DNA of 64,000 nt from Telluria mixta (GCF_029223865.1 NZ_CP119520.1:5518001-5582000); one strand, 5' to 3'; shown: positions 14,598-26,757, counted from the first letter of the stretch. The notes: generated from the letters alone by a model not told the origin. A program made the numbers and translations.

Positions 14598-16988
14598 GTG
14601 AACCTTTCGCCTTTACCCCTCGCGGTATTCGTCGTCGATGCGACAGGGACCATCACGAGCTGGAACCGCGCCTGCGAGAAGCTGGCGGGCTATGGCGCGG
14701 CCGATATCCGCAACTGCAGCCTCGACAAGATCATCGCCTTCGACGATGCCGCCAACGTGAGCTGGGTCGGCGAACGCGTCAACGAGGACTCGACGGGCGA
14801 CCTGATCTGTGCGGACGGGCACCGCGTGCCGGTGCGGGTGACGGTGGCCCCGCAGTCGCTCGATCCGGACAACCCCGGCGGCTTCAGCGTCATCGTCGTG
14901 CCCCGCACCGGCCTGGCGCCGACCCGTTATGCATTGATCCAGGACCTGCCCATCGCCGACATCATCGAGGAATTGCCGTGCGTGTTCTACGTCATCGACC
15001 AGAGCGGGCATTTGCTGTTGTGGAACCACCAGCTGGAAGACGCGCTCGAGATGGCGAGCGAGGAGTTGCCGACGCTTAACGTCAAGCACTTTTTCGACGG
15101 GCGGGAGCAGGAGAAGATCGTCGACAAGATACTGGAAGCGTTCGAACGCGGTTCGTCGACGCACGAAGCGGAGCTCGTGGGCAGGCACGGCAAGCGCACG
15201 CCGTTCCTGTTCCACTGCGCGAGGGCGAGCCTCGGCAGCCTGCCGGTCGTGTTCGGAACCGGCCTGGACATCAGTGCGCGCAAGGAGGCCGAGCGCGGCC
15301 TGCGCGTGCGCGAGCGGGCGATGTATGCGAGTGTGAACGCGATCCTGATCACGTGCTGCGCGGAGGGCGCCGACAACGTGATCGAGTACGTGAATCCCGC
15401 GTTCGAGCAGATCACGGGTTATACGCTGGCCGAGGTGAAGGGCCGCAATCCGCGCTTCATGCGCGTGGACGATTGCGACCTGCACGAGCAGCACCGCATC
15501 CACGACGCGGTCGCGGCCCGGCAGAGCGTGCGCGCCGTCCTGCGCAACCGGCGCAAGAACGGCGAGATCTTCTGGAACGACCTGCGCATCGATCCCGTCA
15601 CCAGCATCGAAGGCGACGTGACGCACTTCGTCGGCGTCATCAACGACATCACCGAGGCGCGGCATTACGAGCGCCGGCTGCAGCACCTGGCCCACCACGA
15701 CGCGCTGACCGGCCTCGCCAACCGCACGTTGCTGCTGGAACGCCTCAAGGCCGCGATCGACGCGGCGGCCGGGCACCGGCGGCAGGGGGCGCTCGCGTTC
15801 CTGGACCTCGACAATTTCAAGCACATCAACGACACGTTCGGCCACGATGCCGGCGATGCGGTCCTGCGCGAGATCGCGGCCCGCCTGCGCGACAGCATGC
15901 GCGAGGAAGACACGGTGGCGCGCCTCGGCGGCGACGAATTCGTCCTCGTGATCGCCGAACAGTCCGACGTGACCCAGCTGGCCTGCCTCGTCGAGCGGAT
16001 CCGCCAGAGCGTGTCGGCGCCCATTGTCGTCGATGGCAAGGAGATCCTGCCCGGCACGAGCATCGGCGTCAGCCTGTTTCCGCAGGACGGGCGGACCGTC
16101 GACCAGGTCATGCGCGCGGCCGACGCCGCGATGTACCACGCCAAGACGCTCGGCCGCAACAATGTGCAGTTCTACTCGGAGGAGCTGAACCAGGTCGTGC
16201 ACCAGCACCTGCTGCTGGAAGCGAGCCTGAGCCGCGCGATCCGCAACCGCGAGCTCGTGCTCGGCTACCAGCCGAAGGTCGACCTGCGCACCGGGAAGGT
16301 CGTGGGCGCCGAGGCGCTCGTGCGCTGGCAGCATCCGGTCGACGGCATCATCGCGCCGGACGTCTTCATTCCGGTCGCGGAGCAGACGGGCCTGATCGTG
16401 CCGCTGGGCGACTGGGTGCTCGACGAGGCCTGCGCGACGCTGCGCACGCTCGCGGCGGTGGGCATCGAGGATTTCGTGATTGCGGTGAACCTGTCCGCGC
16501 GGCAACTGCGGCAGCGCCGCTTCGTGAACCGGCTGGCGGAGACGCTGGCCCGCCATGGCGTCCCGGCGCGCCGGCTCGAGCTGGAAGTGACGGAGAGCCA
16601 GCTGATGGACCACCCGGAAGAGGCGCGCGAAGCGCTGGCCCAGTTGAAACTGCTGGGCGTGCGGCTGTCGATCGACGATTTCGGGACCGGTTATTCGAGC
16701 CTCAGCCACCTGCAGAAATTCCCCGTCGACTGCATCAAGATCGACCGGTCCTTCCTCGGCGGGGTGTCCGATCCGGACGACGGCCACGAAGTCATCACGC
16801 GCGCCATCATCGCCCTCGGCCACAACCTCAAGCTGCAGGTGATCGCGGAAGGCGTCGAGACGATCGAGCAGCTGACGTTCCTGCGCGACCACGATTGCGA
16901 CCAGATGCAGGGCTATTACTTCAGCCCGGCCCTGGCGCAGGACGGGCTGCAGGAGATGCTGCGACGCGACGCGCGCCTGCCGATGTAG
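14598..16988 (+). CDS. PAS-GGDEF-EAL cyclic-di-GMP enzyme
   Basis: A 796-residue sensor with three PAS-like segments (about residues 5-110, 120-235 and 245-365, the last ending in the PAC-type GVINDITEARHYE), a GGDEF domain (RLGGDEFV intact, DLDNFKHIND substrate loop) and an EAL domain (GAEALVRW, with ESQLMD, IDDFGTGYSSL and IAEGVET all present). Both the synthase and phosphodiesterase motifs look active. No membrane segment is seen, so it should sense a cytoplasmic signal. The GTG at 14598 was chosen because GGAGGAGG precedes it; an upstream TTG frame has no such site. A DUF504 gene begins immediately after the stop. Confidence 0.92.
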   Translation: MNLSPLPLAVFVVDATGTITSWNRACEKLAGYGAADIRNCSLDKIIAFDDAANVSWVGERVNEDSTGDLICADGHRVPVRVTVAPQSLDPDNPGGFSVIVVPRTGLAPTRYALIQDLPIADIIEELPCVFYVIDQSGHLLLWNHQLEDALEMASEELPTLNVKHFFDGREQEKIVDKILEAFERGSSTHEAELVGRHGKRTPFLFHCARASLGSLPVVFGTGLDISARKEAERGLRVRERAMYASVNAILITCCAEGADNVIEYVNPAFEQITGYTLAEVKGRNPRFMRVDDCDLHEQHRIHDAVAARQSVRAVLRNRRKNGEIFWNDLRIDPVTSIEGDVTHFVGVINDITEARHYERRLQHLAHHDALTGLANRTLLLERLKAAIDAAAGHRRQGALAFLDLDNFKHINDTFGHDAGDAVLREIAARLRDSMREEDTVARLGGDEFVLVIAEQSDVTQLACLVERIRQSVSAPIVVDGKEILPGTSIGVSLFPQDGRTVDQVMRAADAAMYHAKTLGRNNVQFYSEELNQVVHQHLLLEASLSRAIRNRELVLGYQPKVDLRTGKVVGAEALVRWQHPVDGIIAPDVFIPVAEQTGLIVPLGDWVLDEACATLRTLAAVGIEDFVIAVNLSARQLRQRRFVNRLAETLARHGVPARRLELEVTESQLMDHPEEAREALAQLKLLGVRLSIDDFGTGYSSLSHLQKFPVDCIKIDRSFLGGVSDPDDGHEVITRAIIALGHNLKLQVIAEGVETIEQLTFLRDHDCDQMQGYYFSPALAQDGLQEMLRRDARLPM

Positions 16989-17285
16989 ATGCCGATGGTG
17001 CCCATCCAGGATATCCTGCACCGCATCGTCTGGGATCCCGGCTTCGGCACGGGCGGTTTCGTCATCGGCTACCGCGACCGCGTGCGCGGACGGACGGTGC
17101 GCATTCCGTTCGAGCGGATCGTGCTGGCGGAAGGACGGGGATTCTCGTTCGACATCATCGGCGCGGACGGCGTCGCGCGCATGATTCCATACCACCGCGT
17201 GCGCGAAGTGCTGCGCGACGGCAAAGTCATCTGGCGCCGCCACGTGGGCGGGGAGGAGGTCGAAGATGAAGACGACGGACGTTGA
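16989..17285 (+). CDS. DUF504 domain protein
   Basis: A 98-residue protein matching DUF504, also called the MJ1316 RNA cyclic-group-end recognition domain: PIQDILHRIVWDPGFGTG, then FVIGYRDRVRGRTVRIPFERI and IPYHRVREVLRDGKVIWRR. In other organisms the domain accompanies RNA end-processing proteins; no activity is shown for the bacterial standalone form. The ATG directly follows the TAG of the PAS-GGDEF-EAL gene and its end overlaps the next gene by 20 bp, so all three are likely translated from one transcript. Confidence 0.8.
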   Translation: MPMVPIQDILHRIVWDPGFGTGGFVIGYRDRVRGRTVRIPFERIVLAEGRGFSFDIIGADGVARMIPYHRVREVLRDGKVIWRRHVGGEEVEDEDDGR

Positions 17286-17553
17286 CGCCGTTCGCACGGA
17301 CGTGCGGCGGGTGCTGCTGGCCACGCTGGCGATCCTGCTCGTGCCGGCCGTGGCGATGCGGTTCACGGACGAGGTGAACTGGGGCGCCGGCGACTTCCTG
17401 GCCGGCGGCGCGCTGCTGGCCGGGACGGGCCTCGCTTATGTGGTGGCGAAGCGGCGCATCGCGCGCCAGCCCGGCCGCCTGCTGCTCGGCGCGCTGCTTG
17501 CGCTCGGTCTGCTGCTGGTGTGGGCCGAACTCGCGGTCGGCATTCTCCACTGA
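17266..17553 (+). CDS. Small hypothetical membrane protein
   Basis: A 95-residue protein with about three hydrophobic segments (residues 17-31, 40-60 and 70-93) and Arg/Lys-rich loops, without a recognisable family. GAGGAGGTCGAAG gives it a good ribosome site inside the DUF504 gene, which it overlaps by 20 bp. Its TGA directly abuts the stop of the convergent diguanylate cyclase gene with no base between them. Confidence 0.65.
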   Translation: MKTTDVDAVRTDVRRVLLATLAILLVPAVAMRFTDEVNWGAGDFLAGGALLAGTGLAYVVAKRRIARQPGRLLLGALLALGLLLVWAELAVGILH

Positions 17554-20184
<2,631 letters not shown>

Positions 20185-20410
20185 GGGCCGTCCGGTGGCG
20201 TGAACGGCGGCGAGGCAGGGGCCGCAAGGATGGACGTCGCCATGAGCTGGGGCGTGAGTCCGAAAGGAATGGTAACACTAAATTCCTCACGGAAAGTTTC
20301 ACTTTTGTGGAATGTGGCGCGCCGACTACGTTGCAGTTCACATATCAGTGCGTCCCCGGCATAGTAGAATGGTGGCGTTCATTCCCTTCCAGGCAAAGGA
20401 TGTGTCACCC

Positions 20411-20704
20411 ATGGCGCCGATCGATCTCAACGGCTATGACCTCGCCGAACTGAAAGGTTTACTGTTCGATATCGAGCAGGAGATCAAGCGCCGCGCCCGC
20501 GACGAGCGCGACCGGGCGCGCGAGCGCATCCACGCGCTGGCGGCCGACGCGGGCATCCCGCTCGACGCCCTCGTCAAGACAGCGGCGCCGCGCTACCGCA
20601 ACCCGGCCGACAACGGCCAGACATGGACGGGCCGCGGGCGCCAGCCGCGCTGGATCGCGGAGGCATTGGCCAGCGGGCGGTCGCTGGACGATTTCAAGAT
20701 CTGA
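20411..20704 (+). CDS. H-NS family nucleoid-associated protein
   Basis: A 97-residue protein. The N-terminal half is a charged helix (LKGLLFDIEQEIKRRARDERDRARERI in pieces) for dimerisation, and the C-terminal half has the H-NS DNA-binding pattern YRNPADNGQTWTGRGRQPRW followed by IAEALASGRSLDDF. It would bind AT-rich DNA and silence foreign genes. The ATG at 20411 was chosen over an upstream in-frame codon because it begins the conserved helix; AAGGA lies ten bases before it. Its end overlaps the convergent epimerase gene by 11 bp. Confidence 0.88.
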   Translation: MAPIDLNGYDLAELKGLLFDIEQEIKRRARDERDRARERIHALAADAGIPLDALVKTAAPRYRNPADNGQTWTGRGRQPRWIAEALASGRSLDDFKI

Positions 20705-21647
20705 GCAGCGGCGACGTGTAGTTCGGATCGTGCGCGAACGGGAGCGGCCGCGCGTCGCGCAGGGCGGCAAGGACCGCTGCGAAGTCGGTCCGGCACCTGA
20801 AACCCAGGTCGCGCTCGATGGCGGCCGCGTCGTACACCCGGCCGATGGTCGCCGGCAGGGTCCAGCCCCGCGCCGCATACAGGTCCGCCGCGTCCGGGAA
20901 GTACCGTGCGATCACCGCCGGCGCATCCGTCCTGAGCGCGGCCGCGTCGGTACGGTCGAACGGCGGCGGCGCGGACACGATGTACAGGCCGAAGCCGATG
21001 TCCGGCGCCTTCTCCAGCGCGGCCAGGTGCGCCAGCGCGCAGTCCTCGACGGTCAGGCGCCGGTGCAGGAATTCGTTGGCCTTCATGTTTTCGCCCGCGA
21101 GCGCGTCGTGCGTGTCATCGTTCTCGGGGAAGAACCGGGCCGTCCGCAGCACGACTACGGGCAGGCCGTGGTCGGCGTGGAACAGGCGCGCCAGCTCCTC
21201 GGCCGTGCGCTTGGTCACCCCATAGATGTTGCGCGGCCGCAGCGGTCCGCTCGTCTCGTCCAGCCAGACGGCGGCGGGTGCCGTCTCGGCGCGGATCGCC
21301 TGCGTGATCATCAGCGACGTGGTCGACGTGAAGACGAACCGGCTCGCGCCGTATTCCACCGCCGCCTCCAGCAGGTTGAGGGTCCCGGCGACGTTCACGT
21401 CGACGAACGTCTGGCGCGGATAGCGCGCGATATCGGGCTTGTGCAGCGCGGCCGCGTGGATCACGCCGTCGAAGCGATAGTCGGCGAACAGGCGCCGGAC
21501 CAGGGACGCGTCGGCGACGCTGCCGACCGCGTCGGTGTGCGGGCCGGGCGCCACGTCGAGGCCGACGGGCTCGTGCCCGGCCTGCCGCAGCAAGGGGGAG
21601 AGATAGCGGCCGAGCCAGCCGGAAGAACCGGTCAAAAGAATTCGCAT
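20694..21647 (-). CDS. NAD-dependent epimerase/dehydratase family protein
   Basis: A 317-residue extended short-chain dehydrogenase. The NAD motif LLTGSSGWLGRYL is at residues 4-16; HAAALHKPDI marks the active-site entrance, FTSTTS carries the Ser/Thr and IYGVTKRTAEEL the Tyr-x-x-x-Lys catalytic pair. The protein resembles nucleotide-sugar 4-epimerases in length, but the substrate is unknown. The start at 21647 gives the motif at the usual position; an upstream ATG at 21710 would add a non-conserved leader. It stands alone, between H-NS and a divergent VOC gene. Confidence 0.82.
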   Translation of the reverse strand: MRILLTGSSGWLGRYLSPLLRQAGHEPVGLDVAPGPHTDAVGSVADASLVRRLFADYRFDGVIHAAALHKPDIARYPRQTFVDVNVAGTLNLLEAAVEYGASRFVFTSTTSLMITQAIRAETAPAAVWLDETSGPLRPRNIYGVTKRTAEELARLFHADHGLPVVVLRTARFFPENDDTHDALAGENMKANEFLHRRLTVEDCALAHLAALEKAPDIGFGLYIVSAPPPFDRTDAAALRTDAPAVIARYFPDAADLYAARGWTLPATIGRVYDAAAIERDLGFRCRTDFAAVLAALRDARPLPFAHDPNYTSPLLRS

Positions 21648-21727
21648 GTTCGATGTCGATGTCGTGGGATGTCGTTCGTCGTCAGGGTGTAGCACCCTTC
21701 CAGCCAACATTATGACAAGAGGACATC

Positions 21728-22126
21728 ATGAACAAGCAAATCATCTTCAACCTGCCGGTGCGGGACCTGGAACGTTCGAAGGCCTTCTTTGCCGCGCTGG
21801 GCTTTTCCGTGAATCCGCGCTTCAGCAGCGAGAACGCGCTGTTCATGAACGTCGTGGGCGACACCCTGCACGTCATGCTGATGACGGAAGGGTTTTTCAA
21901 ATCCCTCATCAACAAGCCGGTCGTGCAGGCGCGCGAGGCCAACGAGGTGGTCATCTGCCTGAGCTGCGAGAGCCGGGAAGAGGTCGACAGTCTGATCGCG
22001 AGGGCACAAGCGGCGGGTGCGCGGATTCCGCACCCGCCCGAGGATCACGGTTTCATGTACGACCAGGGGTTCGAAGACCTGGACGGCCATCTGTGGAACC
22101 TGGTCTGGATGGCGCCGCAGGCGTAA
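21728..22126 (+). CDS. VOC (glyoxalase/bleomycin resistance) family protein
   Basis: A 132-residue single-unit vicinal oxygen chelate protein. The start IFNLPVRDLERSKAFFAALGF, the central VMLMTEGFFKSLI and the end FEDLDGHLWNLVWM fit the subgroup of so-called lactoylglutathione lyase-like or PhnB-like proteins. The metal ligands of true glyoxalase I are not clearly conserved, so the reaction is unknown. GAGGACATC precedes the ATG. Confidence 0.85.
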   Translation: MNKQIIFNLPVRDLERSKAFFAALGFSVNPRFSSENALFMNVVGDTLHVMLMTEGFFKSLINKPVVQAREANEVVICLSCESREEVDSLIARAQAAGARIPHPPEDHGFMYDQGFEDLDGHLWNLVWMAPQA

Positions 22127-22185
22127 TGCAGCCGAACGGCCGGCAGGGCGCGCGCAAAGCGCTGCCGGTCTGTCATCGTACCGGT

Positions 22186-23280
22186 TCACATATTCTGAGG
22201 CGCGCTCGGACGGCTCGTCAGCGCTCCCATCAGGCAGGTCTTCAACCGTGAGGCAAACCGCCGTTCGACAAGAACGTGCACGCCATACGCGACACCAATA
22301 ACGGCGGCGATCATGCTCCAGAAAAGCAGGTGGGCGTTCACGGTCGGGTAGAAATGATTAAAGACGAGATAGCCAATATTCTCGTGAAGCAGATACAACG
22401 GATAGCTGATCGCCCCGGCCAACGGCCAGCGATAGCGTGCGATCGAGCCTGTCCGCCCTAATGCGATCAGCAACATCCCCAGGAAAAATAGGGTCAGGAT
22501 CGCGATAACGATACCGCCGTTCAAGGTCGACATGGCATTGTCAGCGAGGACTTTGCGAACGATATCGTCGGACTGGAACATGGCGAGTCCCCAGGATGCG
22601 GCGAGTACGGTCAGCCTGCTCATCGCGGCACCCTTCTCCCATATCAGAAAGCAGGTTGCACCGGCAATGAAATACGCCGCGTAATCGATGATCAGGAGTG
22701 AGTGGATGTAATGCAACGCTCTTTCCGGTATCCAGACGCCTGAGAAAAATGCGAGGACTTCGAGAGCGATGGATGCCAGCAGCCACATGACGAGATAGTG
22801 CTGGACCTGGTGAATTTTTCCGATGATCAGCAGCGCAGCCACAAGTGCATAAAATCGAATTTCCACCAATAACGACCAGTAAGCTCCTTCGAGCAACGGA
22901 ACCCTGAAAAGGCCGGGGACCATCGTCATGTTGACGACGTATTGACTGAACGTGACGTTCTGCGCCGCGGCCAATAAGATGCCGGCCAGGTAGGTGATGG
23001 TACAGCACGTCCAGAATGCGGGGTAGAGCCGAACGAAGCGGGAGATGCAAAAGTCGCGCAGCCGCGCGCTGGCGGCCGCAGTCATCAGGACGACGAACCC
23101 GCTGATCATGAAAAACAGTTCGACCCCAAGGAATCCATACTTGGCGACGGGAGCGAGAAGCGGGTATGGCATCGCCGAATACCCGCCAGCGTGGCCCCGG
23201 AAGGCGTAGTGAAAGAAGACGACGGAGACCGCCGCTAAAAATCGGAGCAGATCGATTTCGTTGACTCTGGTGCGTGTCAT
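22186..23280 (-). CDS. Acyltransferase 3 family membrane protein
   Basis: A 364-residue integral membrane acyltransferase with about ten hydrophobic segments. The start LRFLAAVSVVFFHY carries the family His (the catalytic HY pair), followed by FMISGFVVLM and RFVRLYPAFW with the conserved Arg. Such enzymes O-acetylate or succinylate surface polysaccharides. It lies 24 bp downstream of the polymerase-like membrane gene and shares its lower GC content and richer AT codon usage, so the two look acquired together. A surface glycan modification role is inferred. Confidence 0.88.
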   Translation of the reverse strand: MTRTRVNEIDLLRFLAAVSVVFFHYAFRGHAGGYSAMPYPLLAPVAKYGFLGVELFFMISGFVVLMTAAASARLRDFCISRFVRLYPAFWTCCTITYLAGILLAAAQNVTFSQYVVNMTMVPGLFRVPLLEGAYWSLLVEIRFYALVAALLIIGKIHQVQHYLVMWLLASIALEVLAFFSGVWIPERALHYIHSLLIIDYAAYFIAGATCFLIWEKGAAMSRLTVLAASWGLAMFQSDDIVRKVLADNAMSTLNGGIVIAILTLFFLGMLLIALGRTGSIARYRWPLAGAISYPLYLLHENIGYLVFNHFYPTVNAHLLFWSMIAAVIGVAYGVHVLVERRFASRLKTCLMGALTSRPSAPQNM

Positions 23281-23304
23281 GGTGTACAGATCCAGGCAGT
23301 GGAC

Positions 23305-24516
23305 TCAATGGGGCGCGACCATGCCTGCAGGTCGTATGGCCCCCGAGGTCGTACTTCGTACGCTGGGTTGTGCGCGCTTGTCCAACATCTTTCTGTTCGA
23401 GATCGCAAACAGGAGAAATATCCAAATCGGCGCCTCGTAGAAATACATGATGCAATATGCCGGCAGCAAAACAATGATTGTCGCCAGGATGATTCCATGC
23501 AGTGCAAATATGCGCAGCAATATGAGCGCCAACGGCAATGTCACGATAATGCCGCCGCGACTGACAAGATTCAGGATGACGCCGATGTCCTGATAGTGGC
23601 ATCCGATGCAAGGATCCGTTCCATAGCCGAACCCGATGAATTTTTCTTCCACGCCGGCATTCAGGTACGTGTTTATGCCCAGCATTTTGAATGACAAGCT
23701 GGGATCGTTGCCGCCAAATCGGGTCATCAGGTGGTCGATGAAATTCGATGCGTAAATATAAAACAGGACGACGGACAGTGCGAGGAGAATCTCGAGAAAT
23801 CCTATCCGTTTTCGCCACAGCCACCCGAGCAGGAGTAGCAGTACGGAAACGAAAAAAATCGACGATGCGGCATGCGTCATCAACACGGAAATAATGGTTG
23901 CGACCCCCAGGATAATGACTTTTTTGCTGAACTCCGCGGAAAATGCATAGATGGCCAGCATGCAGGATACATAGTTGGTGTAAGTGCCGGGCTCCACATG
24001 AAGACCGGCAAACCGGGCGATGTTGAAGTATTCCTCCGTGACGCGGCTCTCCGCTCCAAACACGATTTTATGAACGTCGAAGATCGAATGCGTGACGAAA
24101 TAGTACAGAATCACCTGGATGGTCAACGTCAGCACGTTCAGCCCGATCAGGCATGCGACCGCCGCCTCGAATTCCTTTCTGTAGGAAAATCGTGCCTCGA
24201 ATATTGCGATGGCCAAGGACAGGTTGGCGGCGATCAGGAGCACGAATTGCGGTGGCACCGGTTTCACGATGACCCCGTGAAAAACCAGGGTGAACAGGAG
24301 TGTCGCCACGAGGAGGGAAGCGAACTTCAGCCGGATTTTTCCAAGGAAAAGCAACGGAGACATGGCCACCATCGAGGCACCGGCCGCGAGATACTTGGGA
24401 AGCATCGTGGCGCGGCTGCCCGACTCTTCAAAAGGCGTGAATAAAAGGAACAGCGTTACGAAGAACGCCAGAAAGGACAGGATCGAGAAACCCGGCAGAT
24501 GTCGCTTGTTCTTCAT
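23305..24516 (-). CDS. O-antigen ligase/polymerase-like multispanning membrane protein
   Basis: A 403-residue protein with about eleven hydrophobic segments and a long loop (FIDHLMTRFGGNDPSLSFK to GFGYGTDPCIGCHYQDIG), the arrangement of Wzy polymerases and WaaL ligases. FAGLHVEPGTYTNYVS and GTDPCIGCHYQD carry candidate catalytic-loop residues. No close family can be named. It begins the two-gene unit with the acyltransferase. Its base composition is clearly poorer in GC than the neighbouring genes, a sign of horizontal transfer, as is usual for surface-polysaccharide genes. Glycosyltransferase genes are absent, so the locus is either a fragment or modifies a glycan made elsewhere. Confidence 0.6.
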   Translation of the reverse strand: MKNKRHLPGFSILSFLAFFVTLFLLFTPFEESGSRATMLPKYLAAGASMVAMSPLLFLGKIRLKFASLLVATLLFTLVFHGVIVKPVPPQFVLLIAANLSLAIAIFEARFSYRKEFEAAVACLIGLNVLTLTIQVILYYFVTHSIFDVHKIVFGAESRVTEEYFNIARFAGLHVEPGTYTNYVSCMLAIYAFSAEFSKKVIILGVATIISVLMTHAASSIFFVSVLLLLLGWLWRKRIGFLEILLALSVVLFYIYASNFIDHLMTRFGGNDPSLSFKMLGINTYLNAGVEEKFIGFGYGTDPCIGCHYQDIGVILNLVSRGGIIVTLPLALILLRIFALHGIILATIIVLLPAYCIMYFYEAPIWIFLLFAISNRKMLDKRAQPSVRSTTSGAIRPAGMVAPH

Positions 24517-24601
24517 GTCTGGACCAAGATTTCCGATATGAATAAGCGTGCCGAATCAACGAAGCGGGTCGAGTTTTGCCTTGTGTAAATTTGCCGCTTG
24601 T

Positions 24602-24620
24602 CCCCGTCCAAGGGACGGGG
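24602..24620 (-). terminator. Strong hairpin downstream of the TonB receptor gene
   Basis: CCCCGTCC, a three-base loop and GGACGGGG form a perfect 8-bp stem in the gap between the end of the receptor gene (24680) and the polymerase gene. No U-run follows on either strand, so factor-independent termination is uncertain. The remaining gap of about 100 bases shows nothing else recognisable. Confidence 0.35.
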
Positions 24621-24679
24621 TGATTGGTGCACTGGTCAAGCATGCGCTACGATGCTGAAGCTCGTTTGATATGACTCAA

Positions 24680-26698
24680 CTAGAAACGGCTGGTCAGCAT
24701 CAGGCTGATGTTGCGCGGACTGCCGGGTGCGTGCAGCGACTGCGTACCGTCGTGCCACACATACTCGTAGTAGCGGTCCGCCAGGTTGCGGACCTGGAGT
24801 TCCACATCCAGGTTCTTCCCGAGGCTGTAGGCGGCCGACACGTTCACGAGCGAGTACGCGCCGAACTTGCCGGTGGTGTTGGTCCGGTCCAGGAAATAGC
24901 TGCCCTGGCCGTTGATCGAGGCGGACAGCCGCAGCGCGTCGCTGACGTGATAATCCGCCCCCACGTTGTACAGCAGGTGCGGCGTGTGGTCGATCTCGTG
25001 GCCCTGCGTGGCGATCGATCCGGCGTCGGCCTTGACGATGCGCGCGCGCTGCACGGCGGCGCCCAGCCAGAATCCCAGCTGCGACGTCGGTTGCACGTTC
25101 AGTTGCAGGTCCACGCCGCGGCGCCGTGTCTCGCCGATGTTCTCGGCGTCGTTGGCCGGGTCGTTCATCTTGCGCCGCGCCTCGTTCGACGCATATTGCT
25201 GCCACACCGCGATACGGCCTTCGACGCCGTGCGCGGGCCGGAATTTGACGCCGGTCTCCCAGCCATCGTTGATCGACGGTGCCAGGTCGCTCGTCTGGTT
25301 GACCTTGTAGGTGGCGGTGCCGATCCCGATCTGGAACGTGCGGCCGAAGTTCCCGTAGACGGCATAGGCGTCATTGACCTGGTACACCGCGGACAGCTTC
25401 GGTTGCCGGATCAGGCCATAGTCGTTGATGCCGTAGACGCGGCCGCTCAGCAGGTTCGTATAGCTGCCGGTCAGCCTGTCGACGCGCAGCGCCGGGGTGA
25501 TGGTCAGATTCGCCACCGGCTTGTAGATCGCCTGGACGAAGCCGCCGGCGGTGTTCAGGTCGAACTGCTGGTCGCGGGTCTGGGATTGCCTCACCTCGTT
25601 CGCGGTGAACCAGCGCTGGCTGGCGTTGTCCTGGCGCTCCGTGTCGAGGCCGCCGACGACACGCAACTGGCTGGTGGGACGCCACGTCAACGTCGTGGAG
25701 GCGCCCGTGTGGTTTTCCGCTATCGTGCGTTCCTGCTGGCGCACCTCGGCCGAGAAAGTCACGTAGCGGTGGTCGTCCAGCGCATTGTGGTAGACCTGCG
25801 CGGTCCAGAACAGCCGGCTGCCGAACGCCGTTTCGGCCTGCAGGGCCACCTGGTCCATCCGGCGGGTGCCGCGGTCGGTGGCGTTGTGCGGCATCGACTG
25901 TTCCCAGTCCGCGCGGGCCTGCGCAGCCGTCAGGAAGCCCGGTTCGTCGGCGCGGGTTTCATGGTGCCGCACGATCAGGCCGTAGCGGCTCGTGCCGTTG
26001 TCGGGCGAATAAAACCATTTGCCCGAAAAGCTGGCCTTGTCCGCATCCGAGTGGGCGCGGTAGCCATCCGTTTGTTGCCAGCTTGCCGCGTAGTTCTGGG
26101 AAAAGCCGTTGCGGTCGATGCCGAGGGCCGCCTGCGCATCACGCGTGTCGAAGCTGCCGTAGCCGAGGCGGGCTGCCCCATAATTGCCGCCGATTTTCGT
26201 CACGATGTTCGCGTTGCCGGCGATGTTGTGCAAGCCGTAGCGCGGATCGTTCGTGCCGCGGACGAGCTCGACGGTGCGGATGTCCAGCAGCGGCGCCAGG
26301 TCGAGGTAGGGCATCATGCCGTCGTTGCTGTTGCTGGGGATCCCGTCGATCAACAGCTTGACGGCGTTGATCTCGCCTTCGCCCGTAAAGCCCCGGATCG
26401 AAATCTTGCCGGACGTCGTGCCCTGGCCGTACTGCGTCAGCATCACGCCGGGGAGTTGGCCGAACAATTGCCAGTTATGGCTGACGGCTTGCGTCGCGAT
26501 CTTGCTCTCGTCCAGCATGTCGACCGACGTCAGCACATTGCGCGTGGCCAGCGGACCTGTTGCCTTGCCGGTCACCGTGACGATACCCACCGTCATTGCG
26601 GGCGTTGCGGCGTTTTCCGGCGTGTCCTGTGCGTTGGCCGCTACGCCGAAACATAGTCCGATGGCGAGAACGACCGTCTTCTTGCGATAAAACATCAT
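24680..26698 (-). CDS. TonB-dependent receptor, siderophore/iron type
   Basis: A 672-residue outer-membrane receptor with signal peptide (MMFYRKKTVVLAIGLCFGVAANA). The plug domain begins after VTVTGKATGPLATRNVLTSVDML and contains LPGVMLTQYGQG, ISIRGF and VELVRGTNDPRYG; the barrel ends in the outer-membrane C-terminal Phe (LMLTSRF). The start at 26698 or the adjacent ATG at 26695 is set by the signal peptide; codons upstream translate the promoter. It diverges from a PepSY gene across a Fur box, so it is almost certainly repressed by Fur with iron and imports a ferric chelate. The ligand is not identifiable. Confidence 0.9.
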   Translation of the reverse strand: MMFYRKKTVVLAIGLCFGVAANAQDTPENAATPAMTVGIVTVTGKATGPLATRNVLTSVDMLDESKIATQAVSHNWQLFGQLPGVMLTQYGQGTTSGKISIRGFTGEGEINAVKLLIDGIPSNSNDGMMPYLDLAPLLDIRTVELVRGTNDPRYGLHNIAGNANIVTKIGGNYGAARLGYGSFDTRDAQAALGIDRNGFSQNYAASWQQTDGYRAHSDADKASFSGKWFYSPDNGTSRYGLIVRHHETRADEPGFLTAAQARADWEQSMPHNATDRGTRRMDQVALQAETAFGSRLFWTAQVYHNALDDHRYVTFSAEVRQQERTIAENHTGASTTLTWRPTSQLRVVGGLDTERQDNASQRWFTANEVRQSQTRDQQFDLNTAGGFVQAIYKPVANLTITPALRVDRLTGSYTNLLSGRVYGINDYGLIRQPKLSAVYQVNDAYAVYGNFGRTFQIGIGTATYKVNQTSDLAPSINDGWETGVKFRPAHGVEGRIAVWQQYASNEARRKMNDPANDAENIGETRRRGVDLQLNVQPTSQLGFWLGAAVQRARIVKADAGSIATQGHEIDHTPHLLYNVGADYHVSDALRLSASINGQGSYFLDRTNTTGKFGAYSLVNVSAAYSLGKNLDVELQVRNLADRYYEYVWHDGTQSLHAPGSPRNISLMLTSRF

Positions 26699-26757
26699 TA
26701 AATGTTGATAGAAGGAAAAGTCTGATCTTACCCCACGAAAACCTGACTGACAATTAT

